Shown here piece by piece: positions 18,304 through 27,339 of a DNA stretch of 64,000 nt. How positions within the stretch are numbered: the stretch's first letter is position 1; the number at the start of each line of letters is the position of its first letter. The translations under genes were made by a program, and so were the position numbers. This stretch comes from Maricaulis parjimensis (lineage in GTDB: Bacteria > Pseudomonadota > Alphaproteobacteria > Caulobacterales > Maricaulaceae), in NCBI RefSeq assembly GCF_016817355.1, contig NZ_JADOTT010000003.1, positions 342,753 to 406,752 on the forward strand. Reading direction: 5' to 3'. The notes beneath the pieces were generated by a model. That model saw only the letters and a list, made by a program, of their open reading frames with translations, was not told where the DNA came from and ran no database searches.

Positions 18304-18326
18304 CGGGAAAAAGCCCGGTCTTTTTT
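18304..18326 (+). terminator. Weak terminator after the carboxylesterase gene
   Basis: A short CGGG/CCCG stem around AAAAAG is followed by GT and a C-T6 run. The stem is only 4 bp, but the U-run and position, 20 bases after the stop, support it. Confidence 0.45.
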
Positions 18327-18402
18327 CAAATCACGCTGGTGAAGCGGCAAGGGCGCTGCTAGGTCTGGGGTCTACAGACATTTTGCAAGCGGGGCGGCGG
18401 CT

Positions 18403-20268
18403 TTGAACGACCTTCTGATCCAGGCGGCGATCTATTTGGGTGCGGGGGTTTTGGCTGTGCCGATTGCCCATCGTCTCGGTCTTGGGTCCGTTCTGGGCTA
18501 TCTCCTGGCCGGTGTTGCTATCGCACCGCTACTGGACTGGGTCGGATCCAATCCCGAAAACGTCCAGCATTTTGCCGAGTTCGGTGTCGTTATGATGCTG
18601 TTCCTGGTCGGTCTTGAGCTTCAGCCGCGCCTGCTCTGGGAGTTGCGGCTGCGCCTGTTCGGACTGGGTGGGCTGCAGGTTGTGACAACCATGACGATCG
18701 TGGCCCTGTTGTGCATCCTGGCCGGTATCGAATGGCGCCTGTCGATCGCGCTGGGGATGATCTTTGCGCTCTCCTCGACCGCTATTGTCCTGCAAACACT
18801 GGGAGAAAAAGGCTGGCTGCGGACAGAAGGCGGGCAATCCTCTTTCTCGGTTTTGCTGTTCCAGGATATCGCCGTCATTCCCATGCTGGCCTTCCTGCCC
18901 TTCCTGGCCCTGCCGGGCGCGGAGGGGGTGGCAGGGGCAGTGGCCGACGGGCATGGTGCCGGCGATACGCCGATCTCCCACCTTCCAGCCTGGGCCCAGG
19001 GTCTGGCGACACTCGCCGCCGTCGCCATCATCATCGTCGGTGGCCGCTACCTCACCCGTCCCGCTTTCCGCATCATCGCTCGTACCGGCCTGCACGAACT
19101 CTTCTTCGCCGCAGCCCTGCTTCTGATCATCGGCATTGCCGTGCTGATGAGCCTCGTCGGCCTGTCGCCGGCGCTGGGGACATTCCTGGCCGGCGTGCTG
19201 CTGGCAGAAAGCGAATACCGTCACGAACTCGTCTCGGATCTGGAGCCGTTCAAGGGGCTTCTGCTCGGCGTTTTCTTTGTCACCGTGGGCGCGAACATGA
19301 ATTTCGCGCTGCTCTCTTCGGAAGCCACGCTGGTCATCGGGCTGACGATCGGGTTGATCGCCTTGAAAGGGCTGATCCTTCTGGCCTTGGCCGTTCTGTT
19401 CCGCATGAAAGGTCGAGCCCGCTGGCTGTTCACCTTTGCCCTGGCGCAGAGCGGTGAATTCGGTTTCGTGCTGTTGGCCTATGGTACGGGCGTGCATGTC
19501 CTGCCGGACCGTGTCGCCGATATCGCGGCCCTCGTTGTGGCGCTGTCCATGATGGCGACCCCGCTCATCATGACATTGTTCGAGCGCGTTGTGTCACCGC
19601 GCGTGGCCCGTCGCACGACCGAGCGCATGGAAGACGAGATCGAGGAAGAGGCACCGGTCATCATCGCCGGTATGGGCCGGTTCGGACAGATCGTGCACCG
19701 GCTTCTCGTCATGGACGGGATCAAGCCGATCGTTCTGGACAATTCGGCGGAACATATCGACGGGCTGCGAAAGTTCGGCATCCAGGTCTATTACGGCAAT
19801 GCGCTTCGGCCCGGCCTGCTGGAAGCGGCGGGCATTGCCCGCGCCAAACTCCTCGTCGTGTGCACCGATAACCGTGAGCGCGCCGTGGAGCTCGTCCACC
19901 ATGTGAAATCGCGCTACCCGCATGTCCATGTCATTGCACGGGCGTCCAGCCGTGAACATGTCTATCAGCTCAGGGCCGCCGGTGCGGACAGTGCGATCCG
20001 GGAAATGTTCGGCTCGTCCCTGGAGGCCGCGACACAGTCTCTGGAAGTGCTCGGTCAGCCGCGTGAGCGGGCGGAGCGGAAAGCCGCAGCCTTCGCCAAA
20101 CATGACGAGGAAAGCCTGCAACAGCTTTTCGAGGTGTGGGATTCCGAGATCGATGTGTTCGACAATGAGGCCTATATCGAAAAGGCCCGGTCGCGCGTCA
20201 TGTCTCTCGAGGAGATCATGGCGGAAGATGTCGGAGAGCCCAGTCCGGAAGACGCGGATCGGGACTGA
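18403..20268 (+). CDS. Kef-type monovalent cation:proton antiporter (CPA2) with TrkA-N domain
   Basis: This 621-residue protein has about 12 membrane helices to residue 385 (including GLGSVLGYLLAGVAIAPLL and SLVGLSPALGTFLAGVLLAESEYRHEL), then a cytosolic Rossmann-fold TrkA-N domain beginning VIIAGMGRFGQIVHRLL. The HELVSDLEPFKGLLLGVFFVTVG segment is typical of KefB/KefC. It should exchange potassium or sodium for protons, gated by nucleotide or redox ligands. The start is TTG at 18403, as no ATG precedes the first helix. A paralogue lies at 56760-58604. Confidence 0.9.
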   Translation: MNDLLIQAAIYLGAGVLAVPIAHRLGLGSVLGYLLAGVAIAPLLDWVGSNPENVQHFAEFGVVMMLFLVGLELQPRLLWELRLRLFGLGGLQVVTTMTIVALLCILAGIEWRLSIALGMIFALSSTAIVLQTLGEKGWLRTEGGQSSFSVLLFQDIAVIPMLAFLPFLALPGAEGVAGAVADGHGAGDTPISHLPAWAQGLATLAAVAIIIVGGRYLTRPAFRIIARTGLHELFFAAALLLIIGIAVLMSLVGLSPALGTFLAGVLLAESEYRHELVSDLEPFKGLLLGVFFVTVGANMNFALLSSEATLVIGLTIGLIALKGLILLALAVLFRMKGRARWLFTFALAQSGEFGFVLLAYGTGVHVLPDRVADIAALVVALSMMATPLIMTLFERVVSPRVARRTTERMEDEIEEEAPVIIAGMGRFGQIVHRLLVMDGIKPIVLDNSAEHIDGLRKFGIQVYYGNALRPGLLEAAGIARAKLLVVCTDNRERAVELVHHVKSRYPHVHVIARASSREHVYQLRAAGADSAIREMFGSSLEAATQSLEVLGQPRERAERKAAAFAKHDEESLQQLFEVWDSEIDVFDNEAYIEKARSRVMSLEEIMAEDVGEPSPEDADRD

Positions 20269-20332
20269 GGCTTTGTGAGCCTCTCGCGAAGACGCGAAAC
20301 GATCCGGTTTCGCCTTTCAACCTCAATCGAAC

Positions 20333-21988
20333 ATGGTTAACCTTTTGGTCATGTTATCCGATGTGGGCCGAATCTGGTCGGGCGGGGCTGTGCTGAAATT
20401 CTGGCTTTCCGTTCTGATGCTTCTGTCGCTGGCGGCCGGTCCGGTCTTGGCCTGGCAGGATCCGGCTGCGTCCGGAGAGGAAGGTGTTGAAGCGGCTGAA
20501 GAGCCTGCACGTCCCGATTATGTCCGTCTGGATGTCTGGGCGCAGCGTCTGTCCGGCTGGACGCCCCAGACCATTGCGACGCTCGCGGACCTGCTTCACG
20601 ATGCTCCCAGTCATGGTCTGCCGGACCAGGGTCCGGTGGCCGATGCCCTGATGGATCCGAACCGGTCGCTGGCCGAGCGGAGGGATCTGGCAAGCCGGGC
20701 GGCCCTGCGCTACGCGGGCTGGCTGGAATACGGGCTGATGGACCCGGAGCAATACGGGCCACGCGGGCTCTACCAGAACGAAGCGAGCTATCTCGTTTCG
20801 CGGCTCCAGGACGGGCTGGACGAGGGGCGACTGGTCCCGGTCTTCGCGGAGCGCGAACCCCAGGTCCGGGATTACGGCATTTTGCGCATGGAGATGCTGC
20901 GCATGTTGACGCTTCGTCCGATCTGGCCGGAGATCGCACCCGGTTCTTCGTTGCGTTTTGGCGATAGTGGCGTGCGGGTCGACCAATTGCGGGCCCGGTT
21001 GGCAGCCGAGGGGCTTCTGCTCGCGGATTGGGAGGAGGGGGCACCCTACGACACCCGCCTGGAGACAGCGGTGCGGCGTTATCAGGGGCGGGTCAATCTG
21101 TCGCCGACGGGGCGTCTGGATCAGCCCACTTTACGTCAGCTCAATATCTCTCCGCAGCAACGCATTGACCAGTTGCAGGCTAATCTTGAGCAAAGGCGCT
21201 GGCGAACGCGCCAGCTGGGTCAGCGGCATATCTGGGTGAATCTGGCGGATTTCCGGCTCGAAGCCTGGCGTGATGGCCGGTTGGAGCGCGAACACGAGGT
21301 CATGATTGGCGGTCAGGCCTCCTCCACACCGGAATTCTCCGAGGAGATGCAATACATTGTGCTGAATCCCTGGTGGGGGCTGCCGGCGGGCTCGGCCCGG
21401 TCACGTTTCCAGTCCATGCGGCGCAATCCGCGGATTGCGGACCAGTATGGCTTCCGGATCTTCAACGCATCGGGGCAGGCGATTTCCGTTTATGAGATCG
21501 ACTGGAGCCGGTGGGGGGACAGCTGGCCCTATCGCATGTCCCAGCCGCCCGGTCCCACCAATCCGATGGGCGAGGTGAAGTTCATTTTTCCCAATCGTCA
21601 CAATGTCTATATCCACGACACGATTGAGCGGGACCGTTTCGTGCGCACCCGGCGGGATTTTTCCGCAGGTTGCATCCGGGTCCAGGATCCATTGGCGCTC
21701 GCGGAATGGGTGCTCGACGGTCAGGATGGATGGTCGCGGGAGCGGATCGATTCTGTTGTTTCCGGATCCGACCCCACTGTGGTCTGGCTGGACAATCGTA
21801 TTCCGGTTCATATCGCCTATTGGACGGTCGTCGGCGACACGGATGGGCGTGTCCGCTATCTGCATGATCTGTATCGCCGCGACAGCCGCGTCATCGAGGC
21901 CTATGCCGAACAGGTCGACGCCTTTGCCGAATCCTTTCCCGTGCCACGCTCCGGGCAGGGTGTGACGGGTGTTTCGGTGCGGCGCTGA
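20333..21988 (+). CDS. L,D-transpeptidase with peptidoglycan-binding domain (YcbB-like)
   Basis: This protein of up to 551 residues has an N-terminal membrane/export segment (FWLSVLMLLSLAAGPVLA), a helical scaffold region, a PG_binding_1 domain at about residues 203-262 (LRFGDSGVRVDQLRARL) and a YkuD-type catalytic domain. The catalytic motif is HDT then SAGCIRV with nucleophile Cys447. It makes 3-3 peptidoglycan crosslinks or attaches proteins to peptidoglycan. ATG 20333 lacks a ribosome-binding site; GTG 20390, just before the export segment, may be the true start. Confidence 0.88.
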   Translation: MVNLLVMLSDVGRIWSGGAVLKFWLSVLMLLSLAAGPVLAWQDPAASGEEGVEAAEEPARPDYVRLDVWAQRLSGWTPQTIATLADLLHDAPSHGLPDQGPVADALMDPNRSLAERRDLASRAALRYAGWLEYGLMDPEQYGPRGLYQNEASYLVSRLQDGLDEGRLVPVFAEREPQVRDYGILRMEMLRMLTLRPIWPEIAPGSSLRFGDSGVRVDQLRARLAAEGLLLADWEEGAPYDTRLETAVRRYQGRVNLSPTGRLDQPTLRQLNISPQQRIDQLQANLEQRRWRTRQLGQRHIWVNLADFRLEAWRDGRLEREHEVMIGGQASSTPEFSEEMQYIVLNPWWGLPAGSARSRFQSMRRNPRIADQYGFRIFNASGQAISVYEIDWSRWGDSWPYRMSQPPGPTNPMGEVKFIFPNRHNVYIHDTIERDRFVRTRRDFSAGCIRVQDPLALAEWVLDGQDGWSRERIDSVVSGSDPTVVWLDNRIPVHIAYWTVVGDTDGRVRYLHDLYRRDSRVIEAYAEQVDAFAESFPVPRSGQGVTGVSVRR

Positions 21989-22331
21989 GCCGCTATGTCG
22001 CAGGGAACGCAACCGGACCGGGAGAAGGCCCGGTGCAGGTCTGCACTATGCGCCTGATGGGGGAGCTGTTGTGACGCTTTTCCCTAGTCCACTGAATCTC
22101 ATCAGGGAATGGGCGCAATTGCGGCGAAAACCCGTCATGCCTGTCACTTCGTTGCAACGCAGCGATTTTTTTGCATCTCATCGCCCCGGGGGGCGTGATC
22201 GCTATGGCGCTCGCTGAGTAATTGTAGTAGGGAAATGAGGAGGAAACGCCCGCGAGGGGTGATTCCTCGTGGTCGGTATTCGACCGATTGCGATCCGTCA
22301 CACCAAGGAAGCGTCAGCTTCCGGAGGGGGA
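21989..22331 (+). promoter_or_regulatory. Leader region upstream of the OmpA-family gene
   Basis: These 343 bases contain no gene I can support. Near the 3' end two hairpins follow each other: CGAGG/CCTCG (22252-22269) and GGTCG/CGACC (22271-22285), then the strong GGAGGGGG at 22323. A short frame starting ATGAGGAGG at about 22236 runs out of frame into the gene and is probably not translated. The layout fits a structured 5' untranslated region of an abundant outer-membrane protein mRNA. Confidence 0.4.
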
Positions 22332-23411
22332 ATGATGAAAAAACGGCTTTTTACGGCGGCCGCCGTCGGGGCCTTGTTGGCAGCGGGTCCCGCGTTCGCT
22401 GACGAAGGCTGGTATGTGCGTGGTTCCGTCGGTTACGGCGGCCCGGGCGACACCGACGTCTCTGGCTCGCTGAATGGCGAAATCCAAGGTGAAGGCAATT
22501 GGCGCGAAGCCGTGGCCCTCGGTTACGAGTGGGCTGACGGTTTCCGTTTCGAAGGCGAACTGGCCCACCGGTACAATGATACCGGCGCGGTTGGCGGCTT
22601 CGAGAACAGCCTGAGCGATTTCCAAATCTGGACGGTGATGGCCAATGCCATCTTCGACTTCAATCCGGATGGTTCCTATCACCCGTATGTGGGTGTGGGT
22701 CTGGGTCTGGGCGAAGTGTCCGGCACCCTGGCTGGTTGGTCCGCTGGCACGATGCCGCCGGTCCCGACTCCGGCTGACTACGTTCTGGCTCAGGACAGCG
22801 ACAACCCGTTTGTCTGGCAGATCCTGGCCGGTATCGGTTGGGAACTGACCGAGCGTCTGACCCTCGACACCGAATATCGTTATTTCTCGGCTTCCAGCAC
22901 GGATTTTGATCCGGGTGTGAGCGTTGACGCTCTGGCCGGTCACGAGGCCTGGATCGGCCTGCGGTACTCGTTCGCGGCTCCGCCGCCTCCGCCGCCGCCC
23001 CCGCCGCCGCCTCCGCCCCCGCCCCCGCCGCCTCCGCCGCCTCCGCCTCCGCCGCCGCCGCCTCCGGCTTGCGACGATGTGAGCTTCCCGGTCTACTTCG
23101 AGTGGGACCGTGCGGATCTGACGGATCAGGCTCGTGCCGTGATCGCTCAGGCTGCCAGCCAGCGCGGTAGCTGTGGCGTCACCCGCGTGACCGTCGCCGG
23201 CTTCACCGACCGTTCGGGCGCTGCGTCCTACAATGTCGGCCTGTCCGAGCGTCGTGCCCGTGTCGTCCGCGACGAGCTGGTTCGCCTCGGCGTTGCAGCC
23301 TCCACGATCTCGATGGAAGCGTATGGTGAGACCCGGAACGCGGTTCAGACCGCTGACGGTGTCCGCGAGCCGCTCAACCGTCGTACGGAAGTGGTCATCG
23401 TTCTCGACTAA
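22332..23411 (+). CDS. OmpA-family outer-membrane protein with a 29-proline linker
   Basis: This 359-residue protein has a signal peptide (KKRLFTAAAVGALLAAGPAFA), an eight-stranded-type beta-barrel to about residue 215 (GWYVRGSVGYGG at the start, HEAWIGLRYSFAA at the end), then 29 uninterrupted prolines (217-245) and an OmpA peptidoglycan-binding domain. The latter contains FEWDRADLTDQA, VAGFTDRSG (Asp) and LSERRARVVRDEL (Arg). It links the outer membrane to peptidoglycan. ATG 22335 is equally possible and has better spacing from GGAGG. A strong terminator follows; the gene is probably highly expressed. Confidence 0.93.
   Translation: MMKKRLFTAAAVGALLAAGPAFADEGWYVRGSVGYGGPGDTDVSGSLNGEIQGEGNWREAVALGYEWADGFRFEGELAHRYNDTGAVGGFENSLSDFQIWTVMANAIFDFNPDGSYHPYVGVGLGLGEVSGTLAGWSAGTMPPVPTPADYVLAQDSDNPFVWQILAGIGWELTERLTLDTEYRYFSASSTDFDPGVSVDALAGHEAWIGLRYSFAAPPPPPPPPPPPPPPPPPPPPPPPPPPPPPACDDVSFPVYFEWDRADLTDQARAVIAQAASQRGSCGVTRVTVAGFTDRSGAASYNVGLSERRARVVRDELVRLGVAASTISMEAYGETRNAVQTADGVREPLNRRTEVVIVLD
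22980..23066 (+). repeat. Proline-codon tract (29 codons)
   Basis: There are 29 consecutive CCN codons, mixed CCG, CCT and CCC, all proline. Codon mixing shows that the protein run, not the DNA repeat, is preserved. It joins the barrel and peptidoglycan domains of the OmpA-family protein. Confidence 0.95.
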
Positions 23412-23437
23412 GGTCGATTGCGATCCCAAACCAAGTG

Positions 23438-23472
23438 ATGCGGCCCGGCTTTCGCCGGGCCGCATTTCTTTT
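23438..23472 (+). terminator. Rho-independent terminator after the OmpA-family gene
   Basis: ATGCGGCCCGGC pairs perfectly with GCCGGGCCGCAT around a TTTC loop, followed by TTCTTTT. It begins 27 bases after the stop codon. Confidence 0.92.
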
Positions 23473-23660
23473 GCGCGCCGTTCTGGCGTGCTGATCTTCC
23501 AGATTGGAATATCCGTGCTCAATCCGGGGTGGATGGCAGACGAAATGGTCGCTTTTACCCCGATGCTGAGGACGTGCTTGACCCGGTGAATTCCGGGGTC
23601 CACACCGGCAGGACAGGGTGTGGTCCAGGCGCGTCAGCGCCGCATTGCCAGGAGGGCAGA

Positions 23661-24947
23661 ATGAGCAAGCCGGACAAACCGTATCGAAAGCGCGAAGTGG
23701 CCGGGCATGTCCTGAGCCCTGGGACCCAGATGATGAGCTATGGCTATGATCCCAAGCTCTCTGAAATGTCGATCAAGCCGCCGGTCTTCCTGACCTCCAC
23801 TTTCGCCTTCGAAAGCGCCGAAGCCGGTGCTGCCTTCTTCCGCGTCACGCTCGGCCAGGCCGAAGAGGGCGATCCGGAAGTCGCGGGCCTGATGTATTCG
23901 CGCTTCAATAATCCGAACATGGAAGTGCTCGAGGATCGTCTCGCTCTCTATGATGGCTCGGATGATTGCTGCGTCTTCTCCTCCGGCATGGCGGCAATCT
24001 CCACCACGCTGATGGGACTGGCCCATGCCGGCTCGGTGATTCTCCAGTCCACGCCCCTCTATGGCGGTACGGAGAGCCTGATCCGTAAATTCCTGCCGCA
24101 CTATGGCATTGAGTCCGTCGACTTCTTTGCCGGGGCGGGTGAAGCGGAAATCGAACGCGCGGCCGAAGAAGCGATGGCCAAGGGCGAAGTCTCCGTCATC
24201 TATACCGAGACCCCGACCAATCCGACCAATGATCTGGTCGATCTGCATTTCTGCCGGGCACTGGCAGACCGGATCGCCGAGAAGCAGGGCAAGCGCCCCT
24301 ATCTCGTTGTCGACAACACCTTCCTTGGCCCGGTCGGTCAGAAGCCGATGGAATTGGGGGCCGACGTCGTCGTCTACTCCCTGACCAAATATATCGGTGG
24401 TCATTCCGATCTCATCGCCGGTTCCGCGTCCGGTACGGCTGAGGCCATGGCCCAGGTGCGCGGCCTGCGTGGCTATCTGGGGACCAATCTGGACCCGCAT
24501 ACCTGCTGGATGCTGCTGCGCTCGCTGGAAACGGTGAAGATCCGGATGGAAGCCGCAGCGCTGGGCGCCCGCAAGGTTGCCGAATTCCTGCGCGATCATC
24601 CCAAGGTCAACCGGGTGCGCTATCTGGGCTTCCTGGAAAAGGGCACGCGCGATGGTGACATCTTCCACGCCCAGTCCAGCTCGGCCGGTTCCACCTTCGC
24701 CTTCGACCTGGCCGATGAAGGCGCGGCTTTCCGCATGCTCAATGCGCTGCAGGTGATGAAGCTCGCCGTCAGCCTGGGCGGTACGGAAACCCTGATCTGT
24801 CATCCGGGCTCGACCACGCACCGCGGTGTCGATCCGGAATTGCGCAAGCGCCAGGGCTTCTCCGACGGTCTGGTTCGCATCTCAGTGGGGATCGAGAATC
24901 CGGACGATCTGATTGCCGACCTCCGTCAAGCGCTGGAACAGGCCTGA
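23661..24947 (+). CDS. Cystathionine gamma-synthase/methionine gamma-lyase family PLP enzyme
   Basis: This 428-residue fold-type I PLP enzyme belongs to the Cys/Met-metabolism family. Visible motifs are TSTFAFESAEAG, YSRFNNPNMEVLEDRLALYDG, SSGMAAIST (PLP phosphate), the VDNTF Asp that contacts the pyridine nitrogen, and SLTKYIGGHSDLIAG with the Schiff-base Lys. The late SLGGTETLICHPGSTTH is typical. Members act as gamma-synthases or gamma/beta-lyases on cystathionine, methionine or O-acylhomoserine; the sequence does not decide. ATG 23661 follows GGAGGG. Gene-context clues are lacking: the next operon degrades arginine. Confidence 0.85.
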   Translation: MSKPDKPYRKREVAGHVLSPGTQMMSYGYDPKLSEMSIKPPVFLTSTFAFESAEAGAAFFRVTLGQAEEGDPEVAGLMYSRFNNPNMEVLEDRLALYDGSDDCCVFSSGMAAISTTLMGLAHAGSVILQSTPLYGGTESLIRKFLPHYGIESVDFFAGAGEAEIERAAEEAMAKGEVSVIYTETPTNPTNDLVDLHFCRALADRIAEKQGKRPYLVVDNTFLGPVGQKPMELGADVVVYSLTKYIGGHSDLIAGSASGTAEAMAQVRGLRGYLGTNLDPHTCWMLLRSLETVKIRMEAAALGARKVAEFLRDHPKVNRVRYLGFLEKGTRDGDIFHAQSSSAGSTFAFDLADEGAAFRMLNALQVMKLAVSLGGTETLICHPGSTTHRGVDPELRKRQGFSDGLVRISVGIENPDDLIADLRQALEQA

Positions 24948-24964
24948 TCCCGAACACAAAGCAT

Positions 24965-24989
24965 CCCTGCGGGCAGTCTGTCCGCAGGG
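24965..24989 (+). terminator. Hairpin between the PLP-enzyme gene and the arginine operon
   Basis: CCCTGCGG pairs with CCGCAGGG across a 9-base loop, 18 bases after the stop. No T-run follows, so termination is uncertain. Confidence 0.4.
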
Positions 24990-25024
24990 GTGGACCTGTT
25001 GCCTTAAAGGTCTATCACTGAGAC

Positions 25025-26287
25025 ATGCAGGACAGATTGGATCTCAATTCCGACGAAAAGGCCGTGCTCGACTGGGTCGACAGCCGGGCCGACCACATGA
25101 TCGAGACCGTCAAGGCGTGGTCAGCGATCAATTCCGGCAGCCGCAATACGGACGGGCTGGAACGCATGCGCGCCTGCCTGGAAACGGCATTCGAGGAGCT
25201 GGGCGGCGAGATTTCAGCCGTTGATCTGCCGCCGACGACCATTGTCGACCCGGACGGAACGGTCCGCCAGCAGGATTTCACACCGTCCTTCCATTGCCGT
25301 CTGCGCCCGCAAGCGCCGATCCGCATTGTCCTGACCGGCCACCACGACACGGTGTTTCCCGCTGACAGCCATTTCCAGTCCACACAGTTGTGGGATGCGG
25401 ACACGCTGAACGGACCCGGTGTCGCGGACATGAAGGGCGGCATTCTGGTGATGCTGCACGGCCTGCTCGGTCTGGAACGTTCACCCTGGAAGGATGAGAT
25501 CGGCGTCGATGTCCTGATCTCTCCGGACGAAGAGATCGGGTCGCTGGGCTCCGGTCCTATCCTGGCGGAACTGGGAGCGGGTGCTGATCTCGGCATGACC
25601 TATGAGCCAGCCCTGGCGGACGGTTCCCTGGCGGGCGCCCGCAAAGGGTCCGGCAATTGGTCGATCAAGCTCTCGGGCCGTGCCGCTCATGCCGGGCGGG
25701 AACACCATCTGGGTCGCAATGCGCTGGCCGCAGCCTGCCAGTTCGGCCTGGGGCTGGATGAACTCAATGGCCGCCGTGAAGGCGTCACTTTCAACCTGGC
25801 GCGGATTGATGGCGGCGGTCCGCCCAATGTCGTCCCCGACAATGCTGTGGCCCGTTTCAATGTTCGGGTGCAGACCGAAAATGACCGTACTTGGGTTGAG
25901 GCTGAGCTGGAGCGGCTTCTGGACGAGGTTCGGGTCCGCGACGGTATCGAAGCTGAACTGCACGGGGGCTTTACGCGTCCCCCCAAGCCGATGACGCCGG
26001 CCAATGCCAAAATGTTCGAATGGACCCGTGCGGCCGGAACGGCGCTGGGTCTGGATATTCGCTGGCAGGACACGGGCGGCGTCTGCGAAGGCAATAATCT
26101 GTGGGCGGCCGGTTGTCCGAATGTGGATACGCTGGGTGTCCGGGGTGCAGATATTCATTCCGACCGCGAGATCGTGAAGCTGTCCAGCTTTGCCGAACGC
26201 GCGAAACTGTCCGCCATCATGCTCATGAAATTTGCCCGGGGTGAGTTCAACGCGCGCGAAGCGCGGGCGCTCGCCAAGGCGACATAA
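25025..26287 (+). CDS. M20-family metallohydrolase heading the AST operon
   Basis: This 420-residue zinc hydrolase belongs to the ArgE/DapE/carboxypeptidase G2 group. Metal and catalytic motifs are TGHHDTVFP (His, Asp), GPGVADMKGG (bridging Asp), SPDEEIGSLGS (catalytic Glu pair) and a late DIHSDREIV (His). The dimerisation domain contains GRAAHAGREHHLGRNA. It is 31 bases upstream of astA, with no astE (M14) or astC in view. I infer that it may remove succinate from N-succinylglutamate or act on a related N-acylated amino acid. General M20 peptidase activity is the alternative. Confidence 0.8.
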   Translation: MQDRLDLNSDEKAVLDWVDSRADHMIETVKAWSAINSGSRNTDGLERMRACLETAFEELGGEISAVDLPPTTIVDPDGTVRQQDFTPSFHCRLRPQAPIRIVLTGHHDTVFPADSHFQSTQLWDADTLNGPGVADMKGGILVMLHGLLGLERSPWKDEIGVDVLISPDEEIGSLGSGPILAELGAGADLGMTYEPALADGSLAGARKGSGNWSIKLSGRAAHAGREHHLGRNALAAACQFGLGLDELNGRREGVTFNLARIDGGGPPNVVPDNAVARFNVRVQTENDRTWVEAELERLLDEVRVRDGIEAELHGGFTRPPKPMTPANAKMFEWTRAAGTALGLDIRWQDTGGVCEGNNLWAAGCPNVDTLGVRGADIHSDREIVKLSSFAERAKLSAIMLMKFARGEFNAREARALAKAT

Positions 26288-26318
26288 ACACAAGAACAAA
26301 AACGATCGGGGAGGGGTT

Positions 26319-27335
26319 ATGCTGATCGTACGTGCAGCCCGGACATCAGATATTGATGATCTGGTGCGCCTGGCCGGTGAAGCCGGCACGGGGTTCACAT
26401 CTCTGGCGGTCCCGCCGGAGGTATTGGCCGAACGGCTGGAAAAGTCCGAGGCGGCCTTCAAGGCCCAGGATCCTGGCCAGACCGAGGATACCTACCAGCT
26501 CATGCTGGAAGATACGGAGTCCGGCCGGATCATCGGCTGCTCGGCCATCAAGGCGATGGTCGGAGTGTCGAAACCCTATTGGGATTTCAAGATCATCACA
26601 CTGGCCCAGCATTCCTCCGAAGCGGATCGCCGTTTCGACATGGACGCCATGCTGCTGGTCAATGATTTTGCCGGTTCCTCGGAAGTCGGGACGCTCTTTG
26701 TCTCCGAGGCCGGTCGTGGCACGGGGGCCGGACGTCTGGTCGCCCAGTCGCGTTATCTGATGATTGCCGCTGACCGGAGCCGTTTTGGCGACCGGGTCCT
26801 GGCGGAGCTGCGCGGTGTTGTGAAAGACGACGGGTCATCGCCCTTCTTCGACGCGGTGTCCCGCCCCTTCTTCCGGATGGACTTTGATGATGCCGACCGG
26901 CTGTCCGCGGCCACCGACAACCAATTCATCCTCGATCTGGGGCCGCAGCATCTCATCTATCTCGACCTGCTTCCCGCGGCCGTCCGCGACGTGATCGGCA
27001 AGCCGCATCCGCATGGGGAAGGGGCTTACAACCTGCTTCTCTGGGAAGGCTTCCACTATGATCGCTATGTCGACATTTTTGATGGTGGTCCTCTGGTTTC
27101 CACCTGGACCGAGAATGTCCGCACATTGCGCGAAAGCCGCGAAGTGACGGTGAAGGCGGCGTCTGCCCCCGGTACCGCCGAGGGCATTCTCTCCACCGAC
27201 CGTTTTCCCGATTTCCGGACCTGCCAGGTCAACGCCATTGATGACGGCGATGTCCTGGGCATTTCCAATGATGTCATGCAGGCGCTCGACCTGCGAGAGG
27301 GCGACAAGGCCCGCTTCTGGCGACGCAAGAGGTAA
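26319..27335 (+). CDS. astA: Arginine N-succinyltransferase
   Basis: This 338-residue protein catalyses the first step of the arginine succinyltransferase pathway, moving succinate from succinyl-CoA to the alpha-amino group of arginine. Family blocks are IVRAARTSDIDDLVRLA at the start, the central LFVSEAGRGTGAGRLVAQSRYLMIA and HPHGEGAYNLLLWEGFHYDRYVDIFDGGP-type segments. It is acyl-CoA N-acyltransferase fold. The ATG at 26319 follows GGGGAGGGG; the upstream in-frame ATG lies within the M20 gene. The next gene begins 4 bases on. Confidence 0.93.
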   Translation: MLIVRAARTSDIDDLVRLAGEAGTGFTSLAVPPEVLAERLEKSEAAFKAQDPGQTEDTYQLMLEDTESGRIIGCSAIKAMVGVSKPYWDFKIITLAQHSSEADRRFDMDAMLLVNDFAGSSEVGTLFVSEAGRGTGAGRLVAQSRYLMIAADRSRFGDRVLAELRGVVKDDGSSPFFDAVSRPFFRMDFDDADRLSAATDNQFILDLGPQHLIYLDLLPAAVRDVIGKPHPHGEGAYNLLLWEGFHYDRYVDIFDGGPLVSTWTENVRTLRESREVTVKAASAPGTAEGILSTDRFPDFRTCQVNAIDDGDVLGISNDVMQALDLREGDKARFWRRKR

Positions 27336-27339
27336 CCCC

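Noticed and set aside
22980..23066. Proline tract as an assembly artefact
   Set aside because: The run is in frame, with mixed CCN codons and intact domains on both sides, so a real linker is more likely; length should still be verified.
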